From NCBI RefSeq assembly GCF_002994745.2, contig NC_037091.1:25735789-25799788 (forward strand): a stretch of DNA of 64,000 nt, in the 5' to 3' direction. How positions within the stretch are numbered: position 1 is the first letter of the stretch; each line of letters opens with the position of its first letter. The notes under the pieces were generated by a model. That model was not told where the DNA came from. It saw only the letters and a program-made list of their open reading frames with translations, and made no database searches. The translations under genes and the position numbers were made by a program. The stretch is from Rosa chinensis (lineage: Eukaryota; Streptophyta; Magnoliopsida; Rosales; Rosaceae). Positions 33,696 through 45,137 of the stretch are shown one piece after another.

Positions 33696-36567
33696 ACTAC
33701 CCCACACTTAGCTTTTGCTAGTCCCTTAGCAAAACAAAAATACAAAACAAAACGACTCAACAAAAAAAAACAAGTAAATGACTCTATTTCCCCTAACTGT
33801 TGTCTCAGAGATTCCAAACTCATGGCTTTCACGTTAAACACTTAATCAAAATCGCATAGATAATTCCATGGTTAATAAACATGTGACATTCATATGACTA
33901 AGCAAGATATGGAGAACTTAAGTTATACAGTGAATGATAGCATGTTTCGAACAAGTCCAATCCAAACTCACAAGGCATACTCTCGATTTTTCTCTCAGAA
34001 ATGGCTATGCTTAAAAGCTTCACTCTCAAGTATATGCAAGAGAATAAATTGTAAGGCAACAAACAGCTTGCATATTTCATCAATAAAAGCATTTTGTGAA
34101 GATTTATTAAAGACCTCATGAAATGACTAAGTGCACAAATGGACCTAAACCATAAGCTCGACTGCGTACCTGACTCCACTAACCAAAGACTGCCCATCTC
34201 AAGGATCAAGTTAGCACTTAAAACAGGTTGTAATGGGGCTAAGCTAGGGTTCTCGAAATGAAGATTAAGGATACAAAAATCCTAAGGACCTAGCAGAGCA
34301 CATAAGGACCACCTTATGTCATCATTTTTGTAGACCAAATATCATTGTTTTGGGCCAAACCTTCACTCTAACCAACATGGGAATGGACAAAGGCATAATT
34401 TTCAACTTTGAGCCTTCTACAAATTTGAAAGTCCAAAACCACACTTCAACAATTTCCCAAGAGTTTTCTTTTGCCATTTTTCTTTCTTTTTTTTTTCATT
34501 TTCATTTTCTTTCTTTTTTTTTTTTTTTTTTTTTTACGGAAATTTTTTTTTTCTTTCTCTTTCTCTTCTTTTTTTCTTGGATTTTCCCCACCCCACACTT
34601 GTCTTTCATCGTCACCCCTACATACTATGTCATGCTCTACTAAGTCCCTAAGACAAGGGTAGAGATATCCTGTACTAAGCTCATGGTAGGGTAGTGAGGG
34701 TGATGAAACAAAGGTTTTCAACGTAGGCTCAAAGGGGTTCATTCTAAGGAGTCCCACGACGGGCACAGTTGGGGACACATGCTTGTTTGGCTATGGTGGT
34801 TACCCTAATGCCTTCTATCCTATCCAGGATCAGTGCATATTATGGCATACAAGTTTTGACAGTCACAACAGCCGAGTTCTAGTACTCTCTAGTCCATTAA
34901 AATCTATGGCACATGATCATTGGATTTCCAAAGAATGATGAGGTTTTGCAAATACAGCCATGAAATTCTAGAATTATCAATTAAGCACTCAAAAAGAAAG
35001 TATTTTAGCTCAACAGCTCACTTAGGGTCAAATGAATCAGACTTAATCCTAGCATGCTTAATGAACCAAGTTACAATCCTATCTCAAATCTTCATACAAG
35101 GATCACAACGTCGATTAACCACAGAATTCAATTAAGTCCTATTTTGATTGTCAAAACCTTCAGCCATGAATTCAGAGACATGTTCATCCTAGACATTAGA
35201 GGCATCCTAAGACTCAAACACACAAAAAGACTCTATAAAACCAACTTCTTCTTTTTTTTTTCTTTTTTTTTAACTGAAATAAAGGTGTAAACCCACCCCA
35301 CACTTAGAATCTACATTGTCTTAATGTAGGCAAAAAGTATGGTATATAGACCCTAAATATGGGGGGCTACGAAAATAAGGGAAGGGTAAAATACACAAAC
35401 AAACAAACAAAGACCCAAGTACAATTCAACCTAAGCAAGTGAAGGGATAGAAATGTCAAACTCTCGTTGATGGCTCCTCCACAGCTTTGATTGAAATGGG
35501 TTGCCTCCCATGCAGCGCTTAATATTTATAGTCCTTCAGCCTGGACTTTTCTCCTTGTTCACACGTGCTCATTCCTTGGGTGCCTCCTGGAGGGGTATCT
35601 CTTCCAATGTGTGCTCCACAAAGGACTCACCAGATCAAGTGTTAGTAACATATACAAGGTTAGGAATACAAACATTATGTCTTTCCTACTTTCTAAGTTA
35701 CTTTACATACTTAGGTACTGGAACAGAGGATCCAATATACCTTAAGCGTGTCACACAACATTTATTTTTATTTTATTATAAACATAGCTAATATCTCAAT
35801 TGATTCCAAGTTGTAAGTCGAACCCAATATAAACCACTACTATTGGTGAGATACGATATAGGGATAGTCGCCTAGACATAAGTCTCTTTCCTTTGTTTCA
35901 GAAGGCCGAATGGCCAGATTAAGAGGTAAGTGAGAGGGAGGACTCATTTTAGTGATACTACGGAGGCTACTCCCTCATTGAGGTTTAGGCCCCTATCGGC
36001 TACTCCCACATAGTGGTTTACGCTCATTCTATAGTATCTCTGAGATCCAATTAAACCCATCACCCAGGGTCTCAACCTAAGACACCATCCGTATGCGCCC
36101 CTTACTCAGCTGGGTAATTAACTAATGTGTTAGACCGTTCTCCAAGTGCTAATAAAGGCCGCCCTCAACCTCAAGAGACCTGAGTAAGGTACTAATGAAG
36201 GGTTTAGGCCAATATTAACAAAAGGGCCCTTGTCTACTCATACGATTTTACACACTTACAACAATTAAGTATTTAGCTAAATTCATAACCTAAGTATATT
36301 AATCTAAGTGAAACACATACAATTTACAATATGCTTAAAAAAAACAACTTCTACAAATTGTACAACAATGATAAAAGACATGCTTAATTTCGTAACACTC
36401 ATAAAACTTAAACTAAATCACAATTAAAGCTTGGCCTAACAAAAATTGCAATTTGTCACCATTCCACAAGTGTAGTACAAAAATTAGCATGCATTCTATA
36501 TACAACAAAATTGATGACACTTTAAGTGCAAGAGATTTTAACAATCCCCGGCAACGGCGCCAAAAAT
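33696..36567 (-). other. LARD internal region, non-coding
   Basis: No ORF with recognisable domain. Two further 'CCACCCCACACTT' motifs (about 34588, 35294) resemble the polypurine tract complement, and T-rich tracts lie beside them (34485-34575, 35250-35272), as if the PPT neighbourhood had been duplicated. Confidence 0.6.
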
Positions 36568-38221
36568 TGATGCGGCTAAAATAGCCTCACAATTTAACCC
36601 TGCAAAATGTAGTTGTCAGTATAGGATAAGCAGGGATCGTTCAGTCCGGGGATTGTAGGGTACACCTACACAAAAAGGTCAATTAACAAATAAAAGAATA
36701 AAATGGGGGGTTTTGAATTTTGGTTCCTAATCTACTTAAAATAAAAACAAAACAAATAAAACTATATACAATGATCGACTTCCCTAACCTAGACCAATAC
36801 CACTTGGAAATTACTAAGTGTAAAAACAGAAAATCCATTTCAACATGCTACAAAAATATGCCCATCTCTAATGCCTAGATAAGAGCCAAAATGAAAAGCC
36901 TCAGCGGATCAATCCATTTATCTGATTCGTTCTAATGTAGGTTTGGATCGGAAAAGTCCTTACCAAGCCTAATACGACTAATTTTCGAAAACACTCAGCG
37001 TAATTCTCTTAACTAGTAGTATTATCTAACCCTCGAATCAACTCACACGTGCAAATTAACCATTACACATAGAATTTAACACGTAATTTCCAGAATCATT
37101 TAATCATTAAAGCATGATTTTTACCACTTTTTAGAACTAATTGCTACTTGTTTAACTCAGCGTCTTAACAAATAACAATTACTCTTGGCAAATTAAGCAA
37201 ACACACAAAAACTCTCACCGTTATTCTAGCATGCAAACTTATGAACTTAACTCTGAAAATTACCAAAACACATAAAAGGGCACAAGATTGTAACATGCAT
37301 CATAAAAGAATTCTCGAAATTAACTCAATAATAAACTGAAAATCTCAAAAATATTAATAAAAATATTCTGAAAAATCCTTCTCTCCAATTACACAACGCG
37401 CAAATTGAAACACACAAAACCGAAATAAAAATTGTAAGTAGAGTCATAGTTACACTTTGAAGCTTTCCTCAGCGGCTTAGCAACAAGGTGATGAACTTGT
37501 CTCTGCTATGGTGGTGGAGCGTCCTTGACTCAGCGCCTAAGAGCTTTGTAGATTGATGGATGGATGGTGGTCACGGTCTTGTAAGGTATGGAGGTTTGAG
37601 GAGTGAATTGGGTAGTCTTGGAATGATCTTGGCTGGGAAGTGATCTTGGCTGGGAAGTGATGCAAATTCAGTTCTGGACGTTGCCTATTTATAGGGGAGC
37701 ATTGGTTGGCTTTCCCAACTGAAACGTCTTCTTTATGGCCTTAACTCCTCTCATAATGGGGCAATTCCTTTAATTTCCAAGCTGAAACGTGTTTCTCTTA
37801 TTTATTTTTCCAGCTGAAACATCTTTTTCTTTTATTCCTCAACTGAAAACATCTTTTCTCCTTTATTTCCCTTCTTCATTGCTTGGTCAAATATCTTAAT
37901 GCTTTATTTTATGACTCCATCATTACTGTTTCCAAGAGTTCAACCAGGCAACGTTTCCTACAACAAGCAGGAGAATATCAGAATTTTCTAGAGAAAATAA
38001 AGGGAAATTAAGATGTAAAGACCGCAAAAATAGTTGACAGTTAGGAATCCTGATCCAGCTAGGATTTTTCATGAATTTTACTTTTTCCGCTTATTTCACT
38101 CCAAATACTCAACAAGACTCTAAAAACGACTCAATGACTAAAAACACTAAACTTAAGGGAGAAACAAGGCTAAAATGAGGCACATAATTAATAATATCGT
38201 CACACTTTTTTGCTCCTATCA
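36568..38221 (-). repeat. 5' LTR of nested LARD
   Basis: Same length as the partner LTR (1654 bp), apparently identical, next to the PBS. Confidence 0.92.
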
Positions 38222-38372
38222 AGTAGTGCTGCTGCGATGGTGTGGAGGAAGCGCAAGCGAGGCCGATAACTAGGTTCCTGAGATCGAAGACTTCAAAGTG
38301 TGCTGCGGAGGTTGCTAGAGTTTGAAGACTACGATATTATGGTTTCAGGGTTAGGGCTTCGTGCTGATAATG

Positions 38373-38455
38373 TGTTGTAGAGAAACTGAATTTAAGTGGA
38401 ATTTGCTGCGTATTCTCATTGATAATATGGGCCTCTTTATATAGAGGATTACAAT
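38373..38455 (-). repeat. 5' LTR of Copia 1, first piece
   Basis: Matches 25972-26055 of the other LTR, then stops at GGATTACAAT where the CACTA element begins. The rest resumes at 44656. Confidence 0.9.
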
Positions 38456-38472
38456 CACTATGCCAAAATGTG

Positions 38473-38850
38473 CTTCAGACGACATAAGTTTTGTTTTATG
38501 TCGTCTGAGTTTTTCAGACGACATAATTTTTTTTTGTGTTGTCTGAATATAGACTAAAACCATACTCGTTCAATTTGAAAAAATGGTGAGCATTCAGACG
38601 ACACATTTGTGTAGTTGTAAAAGATGATGATTTCCTATCTCAAAGATTGTCTCATTTTGAAAATATGGTTAGATACAGACAACACTTATATGTTGTTGTA
38701 AAATATGGGGATATTTCAAATCTAACCCTAAGAGAATATTTGGAATTCTCTCCAAAAAGTTATAGTCCTTTCCCTCTCAAAATGCCGAGACCCTAGCTGA
38801 CTAGTCAATGGGGGTGATACTCAGACAACACAATTGTGTTGTGTGAAGAA
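38473..38850. repeat. CACTA left subterminal repeats
   Basis: Repeated CAGACGACA/TGTCGTCTG and the diverged CAGACAACA. The mirror set lies at 43970-44636. Confidence 0.85.
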
Positions 38851-38919
38851 GGTGAGTTTCACTTTTTTTTTTCCCAATTCTTTTTTGGCATTACTACACA
38901 TTTACTCCTTCCCATCTCG

Positions 38920-39720
38920 GCTCACTCTTTCAGCCACACAAAATCCCCATTTTCTCTCTCCACCTCTCGTTTGCTTCCCCGAAAACCAAAATCCCTAGAA
39001 TCTCTCTCAACTAAATTCTCTTCGGAAATCATGTTCAGATCCAATCCCCGGAACCGGAATGCTTCTCTTCCAAAGACAATGGTTTCAATTTGGGCGTTTA
39101 GTGTTCCTTTGGGGTTTGTCTGATTTCTCACATTTTGTTCATGATTTTTCTTCTTGCAGATTGATATTGGTTCCTCCTGCAGACTGTGAAACAGTTAAAC
39201 CCTAAATCATTATGTCCCAACAGGGGAGACACAAACCCCTATCTCCTTCTCCAGGCGTAGGCGGTTCCACGTTAGTTCTCATAAGCCAAACCACAGTGAA
39301 AACCTGCTCTAGTATATCACTCCTGACGGTTGGTTCGCTCTCTCCAGCTCCAATGACGGTGAGCTTCGTCTCCTAAAGATGGAAGCTTTCACCGAATCTT
39401 GGGTTTCTTCTTCAATCCAAGAAAAACCCAAAGGAGGAGGTATCGGTATCGACAGTAGCGATGGTGTGGCAAAGGGAAAACTGGTGGAAAGGAAGGCTTT
39501 ATTGGCAAGTATGGACAATCACTCATATATATTTGACTACAACACGTCAAATTTGTTGTTCTCCACAGAGCTTACTACCCTCCATGTCTCAACAAGCTTC
39601 TCTTCACCACCAAGAATCCATTCTCGTTTGCTTTCAACTCCTTATTCATTCTATGCACTTCTCTAGCTCTGGCTTTGTCCTTGTTCGTCGCCCATGTTGA
39701 CTCGGCCTCTGCTTTAGGCT
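38920..39720 (+). pseudogene. Gene-like segment inside CACTA, unidentified
   Basis: It looks like a 5' UTR plus first exons: CT-rich leader, then ORFs at 38836-39123 and 39379-39666 (MEAFTESWVSSSIQEKPKG...). I do not recognise a family. Likely captured host DNA or a remnant of the element's own gene. Confidence 0.35.
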
Positions 39721-40224
39721 AGGTAACTTGCTCGGACCATATGTATCTCTCTCTGGCTTAATTAGTTTTCTGGTTCATTAGTTGATAGATCTGGTTTGTT
39801 TTCCTTTGATTTCTGGATATAAATTTGATTTGTTTTCAATTCAGTTTGCCTAGGGTTTATATGATTGCATTTGGGTTTCAAGATTGGGCTTTTTATTTAG
39901 GCATTGCCCTCTATCTTGACCTCTCAAGCTTTATAAAGCTTCAATATTTTGAGTTGTATGTTACACTGCTATAACATCTGTTTTGAATTTTTTTTTTTTT
40001 TGCTTGGTTGTAGGTTGAATTGTTCTAGTGATGCCGATTGAAATTACTCGTGAATACATATTTGAGGTATTGTAACAATATTTCGAGATTCCCCCATTTA
40101 ATTCCATTTATTAGGCTAGATTTATGTTGCATTATGAATTCTATCGTTTGTTCATAATGTTAATACTTATTAATTTATTGGTTGCATTTGAATTGCAGAT
40201 GAGTTTAGATTATGTAGTTTTGAT

Positions 40225-40635
40225 ATGGGCTTGGATTATGCTAAGGGAATCAATGGAATTAGGAGTATAGATGGATATGGGATTGAGCAAAATGAAGCTG
40301 AAAGGGTATTGCATTTGGCACCAATAGGAAACTCTTGGGTTCTTCAGCTAAGGAAGTCAAAAGGTATTGCATTTGGCACTCTTGATGTATGTTTTATAAT
40401 GTTTGTAGCAGCAGGTAGGTTAATTAGAAGCTCTGCTTGTTGTGTTATTATTCTCAAAAATACCAGCCTTTCTTCCTTGCCCAACAATAGAACTAGTGGA
40501 GTCACTGAAAGCATAGCTTGTGCCCTATCAAAGTGGAAGAAGGGAAGGCTTCTTGGAAGGGGGACTTTGGTCATGTTTATGTCGGATTTAACATGTAAGT
40601 TTTGTTTCTATGCGGATCATGTAGTGTTTGATTGA
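40225..40635 (+). CDS. 136-codon ORF in CACTA, unidentified
   Basis: The open frame begins after an AG acceptor-like site (TTGCAG, 40194-40199). No motif is recognised, and a short duplicated phrase (KGIAFGTL / ERVLHLAPI region) suggests copied pieces. It may be part of a spliced chimeric transcript; equally it may be chance. Confidence 0.25.
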   Translation: MGLDYAKGINGIRSIDGYGIEQNEAERVLHLAPIGNSWVLQLRKSKGIAFGTLDVCFIMFVAAGRLIRSSACCVIILKNTSLSSLPNNRTSGVTESIACALSKWKKGRLLGRGTLVMFMSDLTCKFCFYADHVVFD

Positions 40636-40765
40636 TGGTGTACATATAAATCATATCTGGCTAGTTTCATATAGTGTTTCTATGCAGATCATGTAGTGTT
40701 TAATATAATACAAAAATCATATCTGGTTGGTTTCATGGTGTACATATAAATCAACATAGTTTTGG

Positions 40766-40768
<3 letters not shown>

Positions 40769-40828
<60 letters not shown>
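40769..40828. repeat. (CT)n microsatellite
   Basis: About 30 uninterrupted CT units inside the CACTA element. Confidence 0.95.
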
Positions 40829-40833
<5 letters not shown>

Positions 40834-41340
40834 TGTTACACCCCGGCATTAGCTGGGTCTGGTATTCTAGAAATCAAGGTGTGTTTATATGGTGAGATGG
40901 ACTTACAGTGCATTTATTTTAGAGTTTATCGGCGAAGTTTCTTGCTAACTGTTATTCAAATGTTCAGGGGTCGTAATTCATGGTGTCCTATTTTTCATAA
41001 CATTGATTGGAAAGGTGTGGTGAACTTATTTAGTATTCTGTATTTTTTTTTTTTTGGAAGAGTGAACAATGCTTTAGATTATAATCGTCTTCTGGTAACT
41101 GCTCAGATATTTGTGAACCTTGGTTCAGTGGGGGGTGATCTAGCTTTACGCAGAGAAGGTCATCTTGATAAGGTGGGCTGAGTCTTTCAATGATTTTATC
41201 TCTCATGTGCTTTTTTAACCTTAGTTCTGGTAACATGTTTCTTTTCGCCAAATGAAAAAGCATTAAGATATATGCAGTAGATTTTTTTTTGATTTTTTTT
41301 TATGTAATATCTCTTAGATGATTACATTTGTTTGTTGCAG

Positions 41341-43066
41341 TTGGGCATCAGACATTGAACTCTCTGGCAGTATACCTGACTTCATAGGAAATTGGTCAAA
41401 GCTTACTTCCTTGTAAGCTGCTCTAAATAAATACTCGATATCTATATTTGTTCCAGTTCAGTTAAATGATAATAGGTTCATCTTATAGCTAGGCTTTTTA
41501 AGCTTAATGTTTATGGAGGAAAAATATATTTTCCACTAACAGTAAGCTAAATGTTTTGCTAACATTTCTGATTCAATTCTTTCCAACATTGGAGGATACC
41601 AAAGTTTATCTCAGCTGTAAGTTTTTCTTGGTGATTAAAGACCATTATATTGAGTAAACCCAAATTGTCCAACCTATAAAGGGGAGTACCATATGCTAAA
41701 GTCAATGCTATCCCCTTCTCTAAAATCACTTGCAATGTATTATATGGTTAACCAAAATTGTATTGTTTATAATGAATTTAACTAGTACTGGATGCATCTA
41801 TAAATGGTATTTTCTGTATCAGAATTTTTACCGCTGACTGTGTTTGTCCTTCAGGCTTGTAACTCTATTATTATTTAATTACCAGGGACTTGATCTTCAA
41901 CAATCTAACTGGACAAATACCAGACTCACTGTTTAATTTGAGTTCTCTTTCCATCCTGTAATATCTCAAGCGCTCTTACTTGTTTTATTTTCCTCCTAAA
42001 TGTACTCTTCAAGTACTAATTGACGCATATATTTCTGTCTTCATGATTAGGTTTCTTGGAAACAATAAGTTGAATGGCACTCTCTCTAAATCGAAAATCT
42101 CATCTCTTCTCAATGTGTAAGTACTTCAGCATGTTTTCCTTAAACATCATCATAATTCATTACACTTGGAGTTTTCTGATTTTTCTGATAAGTATGTTCT
42201 GTATTTGATGAACTCATCTGAGTCATCTCTTTGTTGATAAATATAATGTATTTACTTCGGCTTTATCTGAACTGTACAATATCAGCTTCTACATGAACTT
42301 GAAGGATTTTGAATGCCCCCACTTCTTTTTCTAATTAACTCATAATCATTTAGAGTGACCTCACTACTAGATGCTACTGTTCTTTAGTTGATAATTTTTA
42401 CTAAATGCCTACAACTAAGCAATAATTCCATAGAAGTACAGATTTATATGCAGTGAGCTATAATTACTAGTGAACAGATGTTTCTCACCACTAGAATTTA
42501 TCGTAACAGGACTATTTGACAGCTAATTGTAAATAGCAATGAGTTGCAGCTAATTGTAAATAGCAATGAGTTGCAGCTAATTGTCTAAATAGCAATGAGT
42601 TGCAGCTAATTGCCTAAAGTCACCCCACAACGTAGCTACTTTTTCTATAGGAGGCTTGCATTTATTTATTCAGTAATTTACTAATCTACTATTTCTGTCC
42701 CATCAAGTTGCTTAGGAGCCCATTCTTTGTCCTACAACTTGTTCAATCAGTCAGTCAATTTTTTTCTCAAGATATGGCTTCTCATTGCTGGAAATCCTGA
42801 ACCATAATCTTGTGGGTTCATGGGAAAACATGGAGAAATAGGGGTTTTAGATTCAAATTAATATGATGCAAAATCATATATCAGAGTATCAATAGGCTTG
42901 ACCAATGCCTGAATTTTGATAATGGTCATGGTATTATTATATTTAATTGTATGAAACTATGAACAATGTAATTGATGTATTTGTCATGACATGTATGCAG
43001 AGATTTATCATACAATAATCTAGTTGGGAGCATTCCTTCTTGGGTCAATGGAACGAGTTTACAGCT
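41341..43066 (+). pseudogene. Captured leucine-rich-repeat exons of an LRR-VIII-type receptor kinase
   Basis: Separate exon-like blocks keep LRR periodicity and splice borders: 41341-41412 (ELSGSIPDFIGNWSKLTS), up to 41616 (SNIGGYQSLSQL), 41886-41957 (NLTGQIPDSLFNLSSLSIL), 42051-42116 (FLGNNKLNGTL) and 43001-43066 (LSYNNLVGSIPSWVNGTSLQ). Each starts after AG and ends before GT, with 66-72-nt exons as in LRR-VIII kinases such as At1g56130. The kinase and malectin-like parts are missing. Introns are retained, so capture was from DNA. It is probably not a functional receptor. Confidence 0.78.
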
Positions 43067-44655
43067 GTATGTCCTGATATTGCAGTACATATTTATTTTT
43101 CTGTTTGCAACATGATTCTTTTTTTTTCCTAGCTTAATAACTGCTTCACTTTTTTATATATCAGCTTGACCTAGTTTATCAATGTCAGTTTTTCCAGCAA
43201 TCATAACGATTTTGTTTTGGTAGGATGTGCTTGCATTTATATACTTTATACGATGACATTAACTTTGAGAATTTCTTTAGGTCTGTGCATCTTAGCTCAC
43301 TTTCAGTATATTGAACATTTGATTATGTATATGAGTTACAAGTCATTATCACACATGCCTGTCATTGTTTTGTGCTTTTGTTTCTCAATTGAGGCTGCAT
43401 CCAAATCCGCGTGGTATTGGCTTAGATCCTGAATCAAATCTCTCATTATTTCAGTTCTAACTCAGACTCACACTATCAATCCAATGATCTATTGGCCGTA
43501 TCATCATATGGTTTCCCAGATCTATTAACATGTTATGTTTGTTTCTCCCCTATTTTGGTGATAATCATGCATGCTTTTGTGTAGGAAGCTGTCAAGGGAC
43601 AATTATGGAGATTACGTGATCCCCAGGGGAAGCCACCAGGTGTAATGCAGTAGTACAGCTAGCTAGTTCGTATATTTAACTTGTGTCTAGTAGAAATTCT
43701 TCCTTCATTAAGTATTTGGACTTGTCTGCAGATTCAAATTAGTAGATATGGGCCACTTTGAACTGATGCTCATGATTAGGTTTGTGTACATGAGACAATG
43801 GTGGATTAGTGAAAATTTCAATGAATGATTTTGGATGTGTATTTTATGGTTTTATGAATGGGCAATTTTAATTTTCAGATGCATGCATACCAATTGTAAT
43901 AGGGGACTACTAATATGTGTTATCTCAAATTGCAAGTTACAACAAAGCACACCAAAATGTGTGGTTGCAGCTGAATCAAATCAACACAAAAAACAATTAG
44001 AAGTCTAGTGTCTTTTTGGCATTGGGACGACAGAAAATTGTAGTCTAAATAGCAAAACAACAACATAAGTTAGACGAAATTGTTGGCTAAAGCGTATAAT
44101 AACAACAAATAAGTGTGGTTGGAATTAATCACAGACAATATAAAAGACCTAATAAAAGACCTTTCACACAACACGTAAGTGTCGTATGAATGTACCCTAG
44201 ACTGACATTTAATTGTAGTCTGAAATACTTTACGACCACAGATAATTGTCGTTTAAAGTAAATTAGCACAACATTTAATTGTTGTTGTATGAGAGAAGAC
44301 ACTACATACGAGTCTTCATATTTCTTATTTAAGGGCATTCAGACCACACAAATAAGTCTTGCAAATACGCTTCACACAATAGTATTTAAAAAAGGCTGTG
44401 GTTGGTTTGTTTATCAGACAATACAAAACTGTTGTTTGAATGCTTTTAAAGATACAGATCACAATGTTCCCAAAATGCAAAATTCATCAGACAACACAAG
44501 ACTTTTATTTTTTTATGTCGTCTAAAAAATCAGACGACAGAACACTTCTGTCGTCTGATGCCCCCAAGAGACGACACCGTACTAGACGACATATTTTTGT
44601 TCGTTCAGACGACAGAACAGTTCTGTCGTCTGAAGGCCTTTTTGGCATAGTGAAT

Positions 44656-44790
44656 GTATAGAATCTCAATCATACAAGGAAAGTAATCGTACATTGAATA
44701 GAAATCTAAATCCTTCTAATTTAACCCTATTACTACTAGGTCAAGTAACCTAGAGTTTGGACCAAACACAAATTAGGGTTTCCTTAAACA
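44656..44790 (-). repeat. 5' LTR of Copia 1, second piece
   Basis: Completes the split LTR (83 + 135 = 218 bp) and ends in ...TTAAACA followed by TSD ATGAA. Confidence 0.9.
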
Positions 44791-44795
44791 ATGAA

Positions 44796-45137
44796 TACAT
44801 TATTGATAATAATGAAATTTGACTACATACCCGTAGGGATGAATAGTTTTTTGTTGACAGAAAAAATGATAAACAATTTATTCTTCTTTACATTTTAGAA
44901 GAAATTAAATTAGATTAACCAAGTAATTAGCTTACGCTCCCACATATAATGATGATCAGTGGTGAAATTTCGCTCTCCAAAAGAATTTGCTCTCTTGTCC
45001 GCCATTGCCTGATCTGGCCATGCATATGACCTCGAACTTGGACGGACCTTTCAATGCGTATTCACAAAAACAAAAAGAACCGTAGTTACTTTAATAGAAT
45101 CTCAAAGAATAGCTTGCTCATCGATCGAGCGATCGAT
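44796..45137. other. 3' flank of the AP2 gene
   Basis: Probable 3' UTR and terminator region of the minus-strand gene ending at 45138. Only ~350 bases separate it from Copia 1. Confidence 0.5.

Larger units (their letters stand above)
32042..38221 (-). mobile_element. Large non-coding LTR element (LARD) nested in Copia 1 (TSD AGTAG)
   Basis: LTRs 32042-33695 and 36568-38221 are both exactly 1654 bp (TGATGCGGC...CTCCTATCA) and I found no difference between them by eye. TSD AGTAG is at 32037-32041 and 38222-38226. Orientation is minus: the Gypsy-type PBS (complement of GGCAACGGCGCCAAAAA, 36551-36567) abuts the right LTR, and a polypurine tract (complement of CTACCCCACACTTAGC) abuts the left. 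The 2.87-kb interior has no gag or pol ORF. It must use proteins from an autonomous relative. LTR identity implies a very recent insertion. Confidence 0.93.
38456..44652. mobile_element. CACTA (CMC/EnSpm) transposon with captured exons (TSD AAT)
   Basis: It starts CACTATGCCAAAA and ends TTTTTGGCATAGTG, with 3-bp TSD AAT (38453-38455, 44653-44655). The empty site is preserved in the intact Copia LTR (ATTACAATGTATAG). Subterminal regions are packed with direct and inverted TCAGACGACA motifs (38473-38835, 44480-44635), the sort of binding sites used by CACTA transposases. No transposase (TNP2/TNPA-like) ORF is seen, so it is non-autonomous. The interior holds exon-like pieces of an LRR receptor kinase. 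Confidence 0.93.
25972..44790 (-). mobile_element. Copia-type LTR retrotransposon 1, with nested insertions (TSD ATGAA)
   Basis: The LTRs are 218 bp each: 25972-26189 and, split by a CACTA element, 38373-38455 plus 44656-44790. TSD ATGAA lies at 25967-25971 and 44791-44795. Transcription is on the minus strand, so the split copy is the 5' LTR. Next to it lies CATTATCAGCACGAAGCCC, the probable primer-binding region. Domain order on the minus strand: gag (31227-30191), pre-integrase/integrase (~29480-28460), RT (~27930-27040), RNase H (~27022-26340). This INT-before-RT order defines Copia. Coding parts are broken by frameshifts. Without nested DNA the element is about 6.4 kb. Confidence 0.92.
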
